Positions 26,022 through 34,725 of a stretch of DNA of 64,000 nt are shown one piece after another. The notes beneath the pieces were generated by a model. The model did no database searches. It saw only the letters and a list, made by a program, of their open reading frames with translations, and was not told the origin of the DNA. Every line of letters begins with the position of its first letter. Within the stretch, counting starts at the first letter, position 1. The translations under genes were made by a program, and so were the position numbers. Source of the stretch: UBA12191 sp009937185 (lineage in GTDB: Bacteria; Planctomycetota; UBA8108; UBA1146); contig CALJGL010000024.1 of assembly GCA_938075155.1 (NCBI GenBank), forward strand, positions 1-64,000. The letters run 5' to 3'.

Positions 26022-26602
26022 ACTTCTGAAACCCAGGGAACGTCCGAGAGTCCATCCGATTGATTTGCTGCCCGTGCTTGTAAAAAGAGTAAATCTGACA
26101 GCCTATTGAGGAAGACGATGGCCGAATGCCCTTCAGCCGCTTCCTTGAGAAACTGGACAGTGTTTCTTTCTGCTCTACGACAGACAGTACGTGCTCTGTG
26201 AAGATGCGCTGCATTCAGAGATCCACCGGGAATAATGAACTGTTTGAGTGGAGGCAAAATAGCTTCCCATTCATGAATCCATTCGGTGAGAAGGTCCGAG
26301 TGTTTATTAGTTATTCGGGTACTTGGTCCACTTTGGCTTCCGCAACCGGGTTGTGCCAAGTCTGTTCCAAGGTCGAACAGAAGTGATTGTAGCTTTGTCA
26401 GTTGAAGTTGAATCTCTGGGGCGAGAACTCTTTGAGGATCGCAGTGTGGAGGTGACCCTGATGCCAGAACCACTCCGATTTCGGAATTGAGTTCGTCGAC
26501 ACTGCCGTAAGCTTCGATGCGGGGATTGTTTTTGGAGACACGACCGGATCCGAGTATCCCGGTATCCCCTTCATCTCCTCCACCTGTTGCTATGGAAGTC
26601 AC
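26018..26602 (-). CDS. PduO-type corrinoid adenosyltransferase
   Basis: The 194-residue product has the ATP-binding N-terminal TGGGDEGDTGILGSGRVSKNNPRIEAYGSVDELNSEIG, then LFDLGTDLAQP, FIIPGGSLNAAHLHRARTVCRRAER and IVFLNRLSDLLFLQARAAN. It transfers adenosyl from ATP to cob(I)alamin, making coenzyme B12. The B12-dependent ribonucleotide reductase at 29.5-32.9 kb on the same strand is an obvious user. The ATG at 26602 is 22 bases after the Memo-like gene stop, so the three genes mqnC, Memo-like and this one may be one transcript. Confidence 0.95.
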   Translation of the reverse strand: MTSIATGGGDEGDTGILGSGRVSKNNPRIEAYGSVDELNSEIGVVLASGSPPHCDPQRVLAPEIQLQLTKLQSLLFDLGTDLAQPGCGSQSGPSTRITNKHSDLLTEWIHEWEAILPPLKQFIIPGGSLNAAHLHRARTVCRRAERNTVQFLKEAAEGHSAIVFLNRLSDLLFLQARAANQSDGLSDVPWVSEV

Positions 26603-26624
26603 TCTCTTATTCTCCTTTGTTTTC

Positions 26625-27422
26625 CTAAAGCACTAGTGAAGCTGCTCCACGTTGTTGATCCTGTTTTCCCACCGATCCATGCTCGAGAAGGAAACCTCTT
26701 TGAGCATGTCTTTTTTGAGAGTGTTCAACAGCGACAACTACAGGAGAGAAATCCTGAATGTTGACCAACATGCTGGACGTCATCAGGTTTTTTGTATCGG
26801 GCTCAAGGATGTGGCGAATGATGGAAGCATCATCAGACAAGTTATCAGAAGATCCCAATTTTTCTCTCTTGGGAAGTTGAAAACCTGCAATCAGGCATGC
26901 GCCTTGCTCAGTTTGTAGAATGGAGCCCAACTTTGCGCCCAATTTTTCAGGTGTGAATTCATGAGTGGATTCTCTAGGAAGAATTATAGGAACAAATCGA
27001 CATCCTGGAGCGAGGACTTGGCAGAGTAGGGGAACCATTCTTTGAAGTGAGAGAATATTCTTCGAATCACCGGAGACAATCTCGATAGAAGTTCCCAGTT
27101 CAGAGGCGATTCTTGCTGCCAATCGTTCATCCACAGAACTGGCTCCAAGGGCTGTTTGTATCTGTCCCATCGCCACCAGTTCAGGCTTCTCGATGTCTTC
27201 ACTGGATAATACGACCAAGGTTCGGGGTCGGGATCTCAGTACGAGAGTATGAAGAGTACGAGCCGTGAACTGAGCTCCCTCTGGGCATTCCGAGTTGGGG
27301 ACTATGGCTGTGGAGAGTCCTTGGGGGACCTCCTCAGGGATCGTCCAGCCAGTGACGAGACCTTCGACGACCTGAGTCGTTTCGTCACGGGTCAATCTAG
27401 GATCGAGTGCCGGCTTATTCAT
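26625..27422 (-). CDS. Memo-family homologue lacking the metal-binding residues
   Basis: The 265-residue protein aligns by eye along its length with Memo/AmmeMemoRadiSam protein B. AIVPNSECPEG stands where the family has PHAGYxYSG, LVVLSSED where it has GPNH, QTALGASSVDERLAARIAS for TPLGxVxVDxELAxxL, and ILSLQRMVPLLCQ for EHSLEVQLPFLQ. The C-terminal GFLLEHGSVGKQDQQRGAASLVL also follows the family. The three metal-ligand histidines are all replaced, so extradiol-dioxygenase-type chemistry is unlikely. It starts inside the last codons of mqnC (8-base overlap). A partner or allosteric role with MqnC is inference. Confidence 0.6.
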   Translation of the reverse strand: MNKPALDPRLTRDETTQVVEGLVTGWTIPEEVPQGLSTAIVPNSECPEGAQFTARTLHTLVLRSRPRTLVVLSSEDIEKPELVAMGQIQTALGASSVDERLAARIASELGTSIEIVSGDSKNILSLQRMVPLLCQVLAPGCRFVPIILPRESTHEFTPEKLGAKLGSILQTEQGACLIAGFQLPKREKLGSSDNLSDDASIIRHILEPDTKNLMTSSMLVNIQDFSPVVVAVEHSQKRHAQRGFLLEHGSVGKQDQQRGAASLVL

Positions 27423-28587
27423 GAGGGGTCACCCCCTGAGGAGAAGGGATCGGGCGATCTTTCAGGCGGCGATAACCGGCATTACGCAGCCCTGGCTGGA
27501 AGCCCGCTTCTTCAATCGTATTCCTGAGGAGAGTTTCGGTCGCTTGGTGATTGGCACCTGCCACGGAGATGACATTTTCTTCAATCATGACCGATCCCAA
27601 GTCATTTGCCCCACGTTGCAAGCCGAGCCGTCCTTCTTCAAGGCCCACTGTGAGCCATGAGACTTGAAGGTTGTCGATGTTGTCGAGGAAAATGCGAGAC
27701 ACCGCAAGCCAGCGAGAGTATTCGTGTGGCGGAACTCGTTCCGTAATCTTTTTCCCAAGAGGTGTGTTGTCGGGCTGAAAGGTCCATGGAATGAAGGATA
27801 TGAATCCTCCAGTTTGATCTTGGACATCTCGAACTCTTTTGAGATGCTCTGCTCGCATCCAATTTTCTTCACCAAGCCCGATCATCATCGTCGCTGTCGT
27901 AGGGATGCCTAATTCGTGAGCCGTTGCGGAAACTTCTAGCCACTCGTCTGCTCCACAGGAAGATCGTCTTCGTTTTCGAATGGCATCGACGAGGATTTCT
28001 CCACCTCCGCCGGGAATCGAATCCAGCCCCGCTTCTTTCAGTTGTCCTAGAACCTCTGCTGTCGATAGCCCTGTCACCGAAGTGAAAGCATGGACTTCTG
28101 TAGGTGAAAAACAGTGAAGGTAAAATTCGGGGTGGCGATCTTTAATGCTGCGTAGCATGTCGGTATACCAGCTCATTGGAAGATCCGGATGCAGTCCGCC
28201 TTGCATCAACGTTCCACTTCCTCCTAGCTGGATGGTTTCGTCTACCTTCTGATGAATATCATCGAGGCTCAGGACGTACCCCTCAGAGTCGCCTGGTTTT
28301 CGGTAGAAGGCACAGAAGGAACACACAGAGGTACAGACATTACTATAGTTGATGTTCCTGTCGACGACGTAGGTCACGATCCCGTCAGGATGCTTGTTTT
28401 GTCTGACAGCATCTGAACATGCGAAGAGTTCGTCGGCGTCCGCATACAGAGCGAGAGAAAGTGCTTCTTCGACCTGAATACGCTCGCCACCAGCGACTCT
28501 GCGAAGAATCTCTCTACAGCCTTCGGCATCGGTGCATGAGGGGTCGAAACCCTTGTTGTTTTCGTGGGTATTGCTGGGCTCGATCAT
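27415..28587 (-). CDS. mqnC: cyclic dehypoxanthine futalosine synthase (radical SAM, menaquinone pathway)
   Basis: The 390-residue product carries the radical-SAM cluster motif CTSVCSFCAFYRKPG after VVDRNINYSNV. It continues with LMQGGLHPDLP, LHCFSPTEVHAF, DSIPGGGGEILVD, TTATMMIGLGEE and ISFIPWTFQPDNTPL. These together mark MqnC among the MqnC/MqnE/CofH relatives. It converts dehypoxanthine futalosine to its cyclic form in the futalosine route to menaquinone. GGAGG precedes the ATG at a good distance. Its 3' end overlaps the Memo-like gene. No other mqn gene is in the window. Confidence 0.9.
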   Translation of the reverse strand: MIEPSNTHENNKGFDPSCTDAEGCREILRRVAGGERIQVEEALSLALYADADELFACSDAVRQNKHPDGIVTYVVDRNINYSNVCTSVCSFCAFYRKPGDSEGYVLSLDDIHQKVDETIQLGGSGTLMQGGLHPDLPMSWYTDMLRSIKDRHPEFYLHCFSPTEVHAFTSVTGLSTAEVLGQLKEAGLDSIPGGGGEILVDAIRKRRRSSCGADEWLEVSATAHELGIPTTATMMIGLGEENWMRAEHLKRVRDVQDQTGGFISFIPWTFQPDNTPLGKKITERVPPHEYSRWLAVSRIFLDNIDNLQVSWLTVGLEEGRLGLQRGANDLGSVMIEENVISVAGANHQATETLLRNTIEEAGFQPGLRNAGYRRLKDRPIPSPQGVTPHE

Positions 28588-28680
28588 CGGAACCTCCGGA
28601 TCCTCTTACGGAAAATGTAACTCTCTTGATCCTAAGCCGCAGATTCGGTCGAGGCTACCAATACAGAGCCCTTCAACCCC

Positions 28681-29262
28681 TCACATGCGTGGGGGATTGA
28701 TACCCGTTTGTCCCTGATACTTACCACCGCGATCTCCGTAAGAGGTTTCGCACACCTCGTCGCTCTCGAAAAAGAGGACCTGAGCCAGGCCTTCATTGGC
28801 GTAGACCTTTGCTGGAAGGGGAGTTGTGTTCGATATCTCCAAGGTGACATGTCCTTCCCATTCGGGCTCAAACGGAGTCACGTTGACGATAATACCGCAA
28901 CGGGCATAGGTCGATTTTCCAAGGCAGATCGTTAAAACACTTCGGGGAATCCTGAAGTATTCAATACTTCGTGCCAGTGCGAAGGAGTTGGGCGGAATGA
29001 TGCAACAGTCGGTCTTGATATCCACAAATGAACGATCGTCAAATTCCTTGGGATCGACGACGGATCCATGGACGTTCGTGAAGACCTTGAAATCATCGGC
29101 AACTCGGAGGTCGTATCCATAAGAGGAGACTCCATATGAAATAGCTCTCTGGACATTGCCCTCATTGTCGACCTTCTCGCGCACCTGTTGCGGGGCGAAC
29201 GGTTCAATCATTTCGGCTTCTGTAGCCATACGGCGAATCCAGCTATCGGACTTGATACTCAT
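28681..29262 (-). CDS. dcd: dCTP deaminase
   Basis: The 193-residue product matches the family in AISYGVSSYGYDLRVADDFKVF, PPNSFALARSIEYFRIPR, the nucleotide-binding GKSTYARCGIIVNVTPFEPEWEGHVTLEISNTTPLP and the end GKYQGQTGI. It deaminates dCTP toward dUTP and so feeds dTMP synthesis. GAGGAG stands in front of ATG 29262. It is downstream of nrdJ on the same strand but separated by a hairpin, so it probably has its own promoter. Confidence 0.96.
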   Translation of the reverse strand: MSIKSDSWIRRMATEAEMIEPFAPQQVREKVDNEGNVQRAISYGVSSYGYDLRVADDFKVFTNVHGSVVDPKEFDDRSFVDIKTDCCIIPPNSFALARSIEYFRIPRSVLTICLGKSTYARCGIIVNVTPFEPEWEGHVTLEISNTTPLPAKVYANEGLAQVLFFESDEVCETSYGDRGGKYQGQTGINPPRM

Positions 29263-29389
29263 GGGTGCTCCTCACCTTCCGTGACGGTCTTTGATAGAAA
29301 ACTCAGTTCAAATCAGTGACTTCTATACAGAACTGCTCCAGCGTATGGGTCACATTCTGCAACCTTTTAACTTCGAAAATATGAAAGCA

Positions 29390-29421
29390 TGCGAGAGAGA
29401 TAGGTATCCATCTCTCTCGCA
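29390..29421 (-). terminator. hairpin terminator after nrdJ
   Basis: A perfect 12-bp stem (TGCGAGAGAGAT pairing with ATCTCTCTCGCA) encloses an 8-base loop about 35 bases past the nrdJ stop. Reading in the nrdJ direction it is followed by a weak T-rich stretch (GCTTTCATATTTT). This suits a rho-independent or processed 3' end. Confidence 0.65.
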
Positions 29422-29455
29422 CGACATTCCATCTATTGTTATCCCTTTTACGAAA

Positions 29456-32400
29456 TCAGGAACAACCGGTTGTGGCACCACAGGAGTCGCAACGCTGACA
29501 CGTGCCATTTCGAACCATCGTCAAAGCAAAACATTCGGGGCAAGGATCTCCTGTGTATCCTTTGGCTTTCGCCATTTGCTGATCAGAAAGTACTTCACTC
29601 TCAGTTGCTGTCGAAGAAGCGGTGCGATCACCTTGAGTATGACCTCCGGTGCTGACGCGGGAACCTGCTCCTGCAGATCCTGTGTAATCCGGAAGAGGTT
29701 GGTCCGCCTCTTCGGTGATTTCAGGAGTGCTACCGAGACTGCTGGAGCTCAGGTCGTCATCGACAACTTGCGCGAGGTCATGACGACCGAGGTAATTGAT
29801 CGCCAGTTCTCTGAAGACGTAGTCGAGAACACTGGTCGCCATCTTGATGCTCCGGTTTCCGGAGACGATGCCGTTCGGTTCAAAGCGAGTGAATGTGAAG
29901 GCTTCCACGAACTCCTCAAGAGGCACCCCATGTTGAAGGCCTAGTGAGACACAAATCGCGAAGTTATTCATCAGGCTACGGAATGCAGCCCCTTCTTTGT
30001 GCATGTCGAGGAAGATCTCTCCCAAAGTCTCGTCGTCGTATTCACCGGTTCTGAGGTAAACCTTGTGTCCTCCGACGATGGCTTTTTGAGTGTAACCATT
30101 ACGACGGTGTGGCAGGCGACGGCGACGCGCGAGATATCTGTAGACCACTTTTTCCAAGTTTTGCGGCATATTCGAAGTGGCTTCGGGAAGTTCTGTTTCG
30201 TCGAAATCCTCACCCCAGGAAGATAGCGGTTGTGAAAGCTTGCTGCCGTCCCTGTAGAGGGCGACCGCTTTCAACATCGACTTCCAACCAAGATTGTAGG
30301 ATTCACGAACTTCATCGATCGAAGATTCGTTTGGCATGTTGATGGTCTTGGAGATGGCCCCGGAGATAAAGGGTTGAGCCGCAGCCATCATCATTACGTG
30401 AGCATCAGACTGAATGAATCGAACACCTTTACGACCGCAACGATTGGCGCAGTCAAAGATGGAGAGGTGTTCATCCTTGAGAATGGAACCCTCGATCGTC
30501 ATCGTTCCGCAGACGTATTCATTGGCTTCGGAAATTTGCTGAGAAGTAAAGCCCAGAGCCTTCAGAGGTTGTGTGGCCCATTTCTCTAGGTTCTCTCCGC
30601 TGAGGCCGAGAGTTTTTTCAGCAAAGTTTTCACCCAGTAGATAGTCATTAAAGGCGTACTGGAGGTCGAATGAGCTCTCTAGGGAAGACTCGACTTTAGC
30701 GATGGACGCTTCATCAAATCCGAGAGTTCTCAGATTTTCATGGTCGATGTGGGGAGCACCACGAAGAGTTCCATGACCGACTGCGTGCTTAGTGATTTGG
30801 GTGATTTCTGCATCCGAGTAACCGAGACGGGTTAATGCGGGCGGTAGGCTCTGGTTGATGATTTTGAAGTAACCACCCCCGGCCAACTTCTTGAACTTGA
30901 CCAGCGCGAAATCGGGTTCGATTCCGGTGGTGTCACAATCCATCACGAGGCCAATGGTTCCCGTAGGTGCGATGACTGTGGATTGGGCGTTTCTGTATCC
31001 GTGTTCTTCGCCCAGAGCCACGGCTTCATCCCAGCAAGACTTTGCGGCTTCGATCAAAGTGGAGGCGCAGGAGCCAGCCTTCAACGGCATCGGAAGAATG
31101 GAGAGACCGTCATACTCGTTGTCAGCGACATCATGGGCGGCCCCGCGATGATTCTTCATGACACGAAGCATGCCTTCACGATTTCGTTCATACGCAGGGA
31201 AGGGACCGAGTTCTCCAGCCATCTCTGCACTGGTGGCGTAGGACTGACCGGTCAGAATCGCGGTGATCGCACCACAGAAGGCTCGGCCTTCTTCACTATC
31301 GTAGGGGAGTCCCATACGCATGAGCACTGTTCCGAGGTTGGCGTAACCCAAACCTAGAGTGCGGTACTCATAAGAGAGTTGTGCGATTTCTGCACTCGGG
31401 TATGACGCCATCAGGACGCTGATCTCCAAGACCATCGTCCAGATACGTGTCGCATGGCGGAAAGCTTCGATGTTGAAACTTCCGTCTTCTTCCATGAACT
31501 TCACGAGATTCAGGGATGCTAGATTGCACGCTGTGTCATCGAGGAACATGTACTCGGAACAAGGATTCGATGCATTGATGCGGCCATCACGTGGGCAGGT
31601 ATGCCACTCATTGATGGTCGTATCAAATTGAACGCCCGGATCGGCGCATGACCACGCAGCGCGACTGATTTCATCCCACAGTTCTCTTGCGGGCACGCTT
31701 TTGATCACTTCACCATCGGTTCGGCTAATCAGATCCCATTGTGCATCTCGTTCGAGGGCTTCGAAGAATGCATTGGGGACTCGTACACTGTTATTGGCAT
31801 TCTGTCCGCTGACAGTGGAGTAGGCTTCGCTTTCCCAGCCGGTATCAAACTCGTCGAATTCGATGGAGGTGACACCTTGATCAGCCAGTTGAAGAATACG
31901 ATGGATGGCCGGTTCGGGGACTGCGACTTCGCGGGCAGCACGAATCGCAGAAGCGAGTGTTTTATTTGTCTTGGGTTGGATGTCTGTGACGACATCTTCT
32001 CCGGTGTGGTTATGACAAGCTGCGAGAACGGCCTTGAGGTTTTTGGCGCACATGCGTGAACCGGAAACCAGGGCGGCGACTTTTTGTTCCTCGCGAGTTT
32101 TCCAAGTGATGAAACTTTCGATATCGGGATGGTCGAGGTCGAGACACACCATTTTGGCGGCTCGACGAGTTGTTCCACCGCTCTTGATGGCCCCTGCAGC
32201 AGCATCGCCAATTTTAAGGAATGACATCAGGCCGGATGATTTTCCGCCACCTGATAGGGATTCTCCTGCTCCACGGAGTGCTGAGAAGTTGGATCCCGTT
32301 CCCGAGCCGTACTTGAAGAGTCGGGCTTCCCGGGTCCACAGGTCCATGATGCCACCCTCTCCGACAAGATCGTCGGCCACACTCTGGATGAAGCATGCAT

Positions 32401-32941
32401 GGGGCTGGGGTCTGGAGTATGCACTGTTGGCAAGCTTCAACTCACCGGAAGCGGGGTCTACATAATGGTGGCCTTGCGGGGGGCCGTCGATGCCGTATGC
32501 CCAATGTAATCCGGTGTTGAACCACTGGGGTGAATTGGGGGCACACATCTGATTGGCAAGCATGTAGCAAAGTTCATCATGGAAAGAGCGGGCGTCTTCT
32601 TTGCTATCGAAGTAATTGTGCTCGAATCCCCAGTGTGTCCAACAACCTGCCAGGCGACCAAAGGTCTGACGACAATCTGTTTCTCCACCGAGAATCTGTT
32701 CACCCTTTTCATCCAACTGCGGATTGCCTTGCTCATCCAGTTGAGGAACTCCCGCTTTGCGGAAGTATTTTTGGGCGAGGACGTCTGTCGCAACCTGACT
32801 CCAGTTTTCTGGAATCGTGATATCATCTTGGCGAAAGATGGCAGTCCCATCAGGGTTCCGAATTTCGGACTGGCGACGGGTCATGGAGATTCCCTCGTAG
32901 GGACTCATGCCTTCTTTCGTAAAACGACGTTCAATTTTCAA
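29456..32941 (-). CDS. nrdJ: adenosylcobalamin-dependent (class II) ribonucleoside-diphosphate reductase
   Basis: The 1161-residue protein has the class II landmarks: CAPNSPQWFNTGLHWAYG, LFKYGSGTGSNFSALRG, NANNSVRVPNAFF, the active-site stretch NPCSEYMFLDDTACNLASLNL, APTGTIGLVMDCDTTGIEPDFAL and a C-terminal Cys-rich tail (CPECF...CQRCDSCG) that shuttles reducing power. It reduces ribonucleotides using coenzyme B12 without need for oxygen. The start is a TTG at 32941 with AGAGGAAG upstream. The adenosyltransferase that makes its cofactor is 3 kb downstream on the same strand. Neither intein nor frameshift is visible. Confidence 0.96.
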   Translation of the reverse strand: MKIERRFTKEGMSPYEGISMTRRQSEIRNPDGTAIFRQDDITIPENWSQVATDVLAQKYFRKAGVPQLDEQGNPQLDEKGEQILGGETDCRQTFGRLAGCWTHWGFEHNYFDSKEDARSFHDELCYMLANQMCAPNSPQWFNTGLHWAYGIDGPPQGHHYVDPASGELKLANSAYSRPQPHACFIQSVADDLVGEGGIMDLWTREARLFKYGSGTGSNFSALRGAGESLSGGGKSSGLMSFLKIGDAAAGAIKSGGTTRRAAKMVCLDLDHPDIESFITWKTREEQKVAALVSGSRMCAKNLKAVLAACHNHTGEDVVTDIQPKTNKTLASAIRAAREVAVPEPAIHRILQLADQGVTSIEFDEFDTGWESEAYSTVSGQNANNSVRVPNAFFEALERDAQWDLISRTDGEVIKSVPARELWDEISRAAWSCADPGVQFDTTINEWHTCPRDGRINASNPCSEYMFLDDTACNLASLNLVKFMEEDGSFNIEAFRHATRIWTMVLEISVLMASYPSAEIAQLSYEYRTLGLGYANLGTVLMRMGLPYDSEEGRAFCGAITAILTGQSYATSAEMAGELGPFPAYERNREGMLRVMKNHRGAAHDVADNEYDGLSILPMPLKAGSCASTLIEAAKSCWDEAVALGEEHGYRNAQSTVIAPTGTIGLVMDCDTTGIEPDFALVKFKKLAGGGYFKIINQSLPPALTRLGYSDAEITQITKHAVGHGTLRGAPHIDHENLRTLGFDEASIAKVESSLESSFDLQYAFNDYLLGENFAEKTLGLSGENLEKWATQPLKALGFTSQQISEANEYVCGTMTIEGSILKDEHLSIFDCANRCGRKGVRFIQSDAHVMMMAAAQPFISGAISKTINMPNESSIDEVRESYNLGWKSMLKAVALYRDGSKLSQPLSSWGEDFDETELPEATSNMPQNLEKVVYRYLARRRRLPHRRNGYTQKAIVGGHKVYLRTGEYDDETLGEIFLDMHKEGAAFRSLMNNFAICVSLGLQHGVPLEEFVEAFTFTRFEPNGIVSGNRSIKMATSVLDYVFRELAINYLGRHDLAQVVDDDLSSSSLGSTPEITEEADQPLPDYTGSAGAGSRVSTGGHTQGDRTASSTATESEVLSDQQMAKAKGYTGDPCPECFALTMVRNGTCQRCDSCGATTGCS

Positions 32942-33159
32942 GTGTCTTCCTCTTTTCTCTTCCCTCGCACCGTGGTCTACGAATCACTACCGCATTGATT
33001 CGTAAGCACCGCGCGTTCCCAGCTACTCATGAGATGAAACGCATTCCCTTGGGGGATGACTCCTTCTGATGAGGTTTTTCTCATACAATTTTAAAAATCT
33101 ATCAAAGTCGATACGAAGCTCGTTCGGATCTACTTCGACACTCCAACAAGATGACACAC

Positions 33160-33180
33160 TGACACACAAAAGTTGTGTCA
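33160..33180. promoter_or_regulatory. perfect inverted repeat upstream of nrdJ, possible operator
   Basis: TGACACA and TGTGTCA arms flank a 7-base spacer (CAAAAGT), about 220 bases upstream of the nrdJ start. The core ACACA...TGTGT faintly recalls the NrdR box (ACAC-AT-rich-GTGT), but length and distance differ, and the required second box at about 31 bases is not clear. It could equally be a small hairpin. Confidence 0.3.
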
Positions 33181-33248
33181 TTACGTATCAACATTTCAGG
33201 GCGCAGGAGTTTCGGAAACCGTGACAACTCTGTGCAGACCCGAAGATC

Positions 33249-33291
33249 CTGTTGGTCGCCCAACAGTTCATCCGGTTCGAGTACGGATCAA
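33249..33291. repeat. two adjacent hairpins
   Basis: The first pairs CTGTTGG with CCAACAG around TCGC (33249-33266). The second pairs ATCCG with CGGAT around a 9-base loop containing TTCGAGT (33270-33288 or so). The second resembles a tRNA T-arm, but no acceptor, anticodon arm or CCA fits around it. Confidence 0.45.
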
Positions 33292-33779
33292 TAGAAGATC
33301 GCACTCGCCGGGGAAAGGCTCTCTGAACAGCAAAGTTTCATGAATCTCAGGTCATTTCCCAACCTACCGCGAACACGTCTCCCAGACGTGATTCGGGGTT
33401 GATGGAGAGTTGCCAGAAATCCCGCACTGATGTCGCGACAACTAAGGTCGAAACAACGGTGCCACTCTTCTGTTCTCGAACCGATCACCGTACCCCAAGT
33501 GATAGCCTTTCGTCTACTGAGATTGGCCGTGCAATCTCGATAAATGAAAAAACACTTGGTCCCACACTTCTTGCAAAGGCCGCGAGAGATTCTCGAGCAA
33601 CCCCTGCACATCGGTCACAATTCCCGAGAAGAGAAAGACCTTACCGAGCCTTCTCAACTCATGTCCCACAAAAACGGGCTGCGAATGTCATGAACAAGGT
33701 GTTTTAATCCCCTGATCAAAGCCAGTCGTGTCCCGCCGAATGCTGTCTGTTACCTGGGCCGCAAGTACCCCCGAAAGAC

Positions 33780-34203
33780 AACAGCATGAGCTGTTAGACG
33801 TGGGTGGGTAATCGCAGCGACATCAGGGCGAACTGACCTCACTCTACTCTCAACAGGGAGAACTCAGGGCGGTCACCATCGACCTCTGGAGCCCGAAGTC
33901 ACCTCTCTTGTCGTCGACAAGAGTTCGTGACGTATTCTCGCCGGTTGACCAAAACTGGAGAAAAGGCATTTCGGCCTGATTTCTCCGCAAAATCTCAACT
34001 GGAAGCGGGTTTCTCCTGCTTCCAGGCGGGTTTTTATCTCTACCCGCCTTGTGAGCGAAGGGTGAGAGTCCATTGGCGCCGAGAAGAGGCGGACTGAAGC
34101 GAAGAGTGGACACTGCGGTGTGTCGGAGACTTCGATTCTGACGTCACGTCTTCGAGGTGAACCTCGGACTTACACTTTCAACTCACACAGGGGGAGTCCT
34201 GTG
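33780..34203. ncRNA. candidate structured RNA (eight perfect or near-perfect hairpins in 424 bases)
   Basis: Hairpins by eye: 33780-33795 (AACAGC/GCTGTT), 33905-33923 (CTCTTG/CAAGAG, extendable), 33957-33986 (GGAGAAA/TTTCTCC with inner AGGC/GCCT), 33999-34025 (CTGGAAGC/GCTTCCAG), 34024-34049 (AGGCGGGT/ACCCGCCT), 34109-34124 (GACAC/GTGTC), 34153-34166 (CGAGG/CCTCG with a 4-base loop) and 34186-34203 (CACAGG/CCTGTG). Three of them stand almost back to back at 33957-34049. No open frame in the area is credible. The strand cannot be decided from sequence alone, and no known RNA class was recognised. It might instead be a set of terminators and operators. Confidence 0.4.
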
Positions 34204-34644
34204 GTTCTTCTTCACCCAATTTCGAGCTTTGAGGCAGGCGGAAAATCTCCCCCATGTGGAATCTCGGGAAAGCCCTGAGAACCACTGCCATGGCATCGAA
34301 AAGTGAAGTCAAATCCCGCAAACCCGGTTGGATTTCTTCAGGATGGCCCCCCGTATCGATTTCTCACCTAAACCGCATTCCGCAGTATTTTTTAGGCGAG
34401 GGCCGCACAATATCTAGCCATTGGCCGGGCATCAATATGGTACCTGAGAGGCGTTTTTAGATCTGGCCTGAAAGGGTTCCCTGAGCCGTCTGAGAGTGGT
34501 TTTCGAGACAAAAAAAAATCCTCGATCTCAGCGGTGCATTCCGCGGAGGTGAGGACGTGTAATTGGGGGTGGAGAACCTTGGAAAATTAATCCCGAGAAG
34601 GGGGCTGCCGGAGTCTCTAGGCGACTTTTTCGAGTGAAAGGGGG

Positions 34645-34717
34645 CCCGGCCAGAATCCGGAGGGGAAGTCTAAGGGGGAAGTTCTCCGCGCGGGGGGAGA
34701 GGTGGAGTCTGGCCGGG
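34645..34717 (-). terminator. long stem-loop just after the cohesin/dockerin lipoprotein gene
   Basis: A perfect 10-bp stem (CCCGGCCAGA with TCTGGCCGGG) encloses a 53-base G/C-rich loop. The loop itself can form an inner CTCC/GGAG hairpin. It begins 8 bases after the stop codon of the minus-strand gene. No T-run follows directly, so it is a 3' stabiliser or weak terminator rather than a classic one. Confidence 0.45.
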
Positions 34718-34725
34718 GGGAAGGG

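Larger units (their letters stand above)
32942..34725. other. 1.8-kb region without convincing genes, rich in inverted repeats
   Basis: This is the longest gene-free stretch in the window, between the nrdJ start and the end of the cohesin/dockerin lipoprotein, both minus strand. The open frames in it (up to about 107 codons) have shuffled-looking composition and no family motif. The part next to nrdJ (33.06-33.11 kb) is AT-rich and should hold its promoter. From 33.16 to 34.2 kb there are about eleven short hairpins, listed separately. I found neither RNase P, tmRNA, SRP RNA nor tRNA consensus strings. Confidence 0.6.

Noticed and set aside
33268..33300. Possible tRNA (TTCGAGT loop in a 5-bp stem)
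   Set aside because: No acceptor stem, anticodon arm or D-arm of correct spacing can be drawn around it.
32942..33300. B12 riboswitch in front of nrdJ
   Set aside because: I looked for the B12 box and GCCACTG core on the minus strand and did not find them.
33288..33707. Two overlapping open frames of about 100 codons on opposite strands
   Set aside because: Composition is Arg/Ser/Cys-rich and shuffled-looking, with no family pattern; the area is better explained as non-coding with hairpins.
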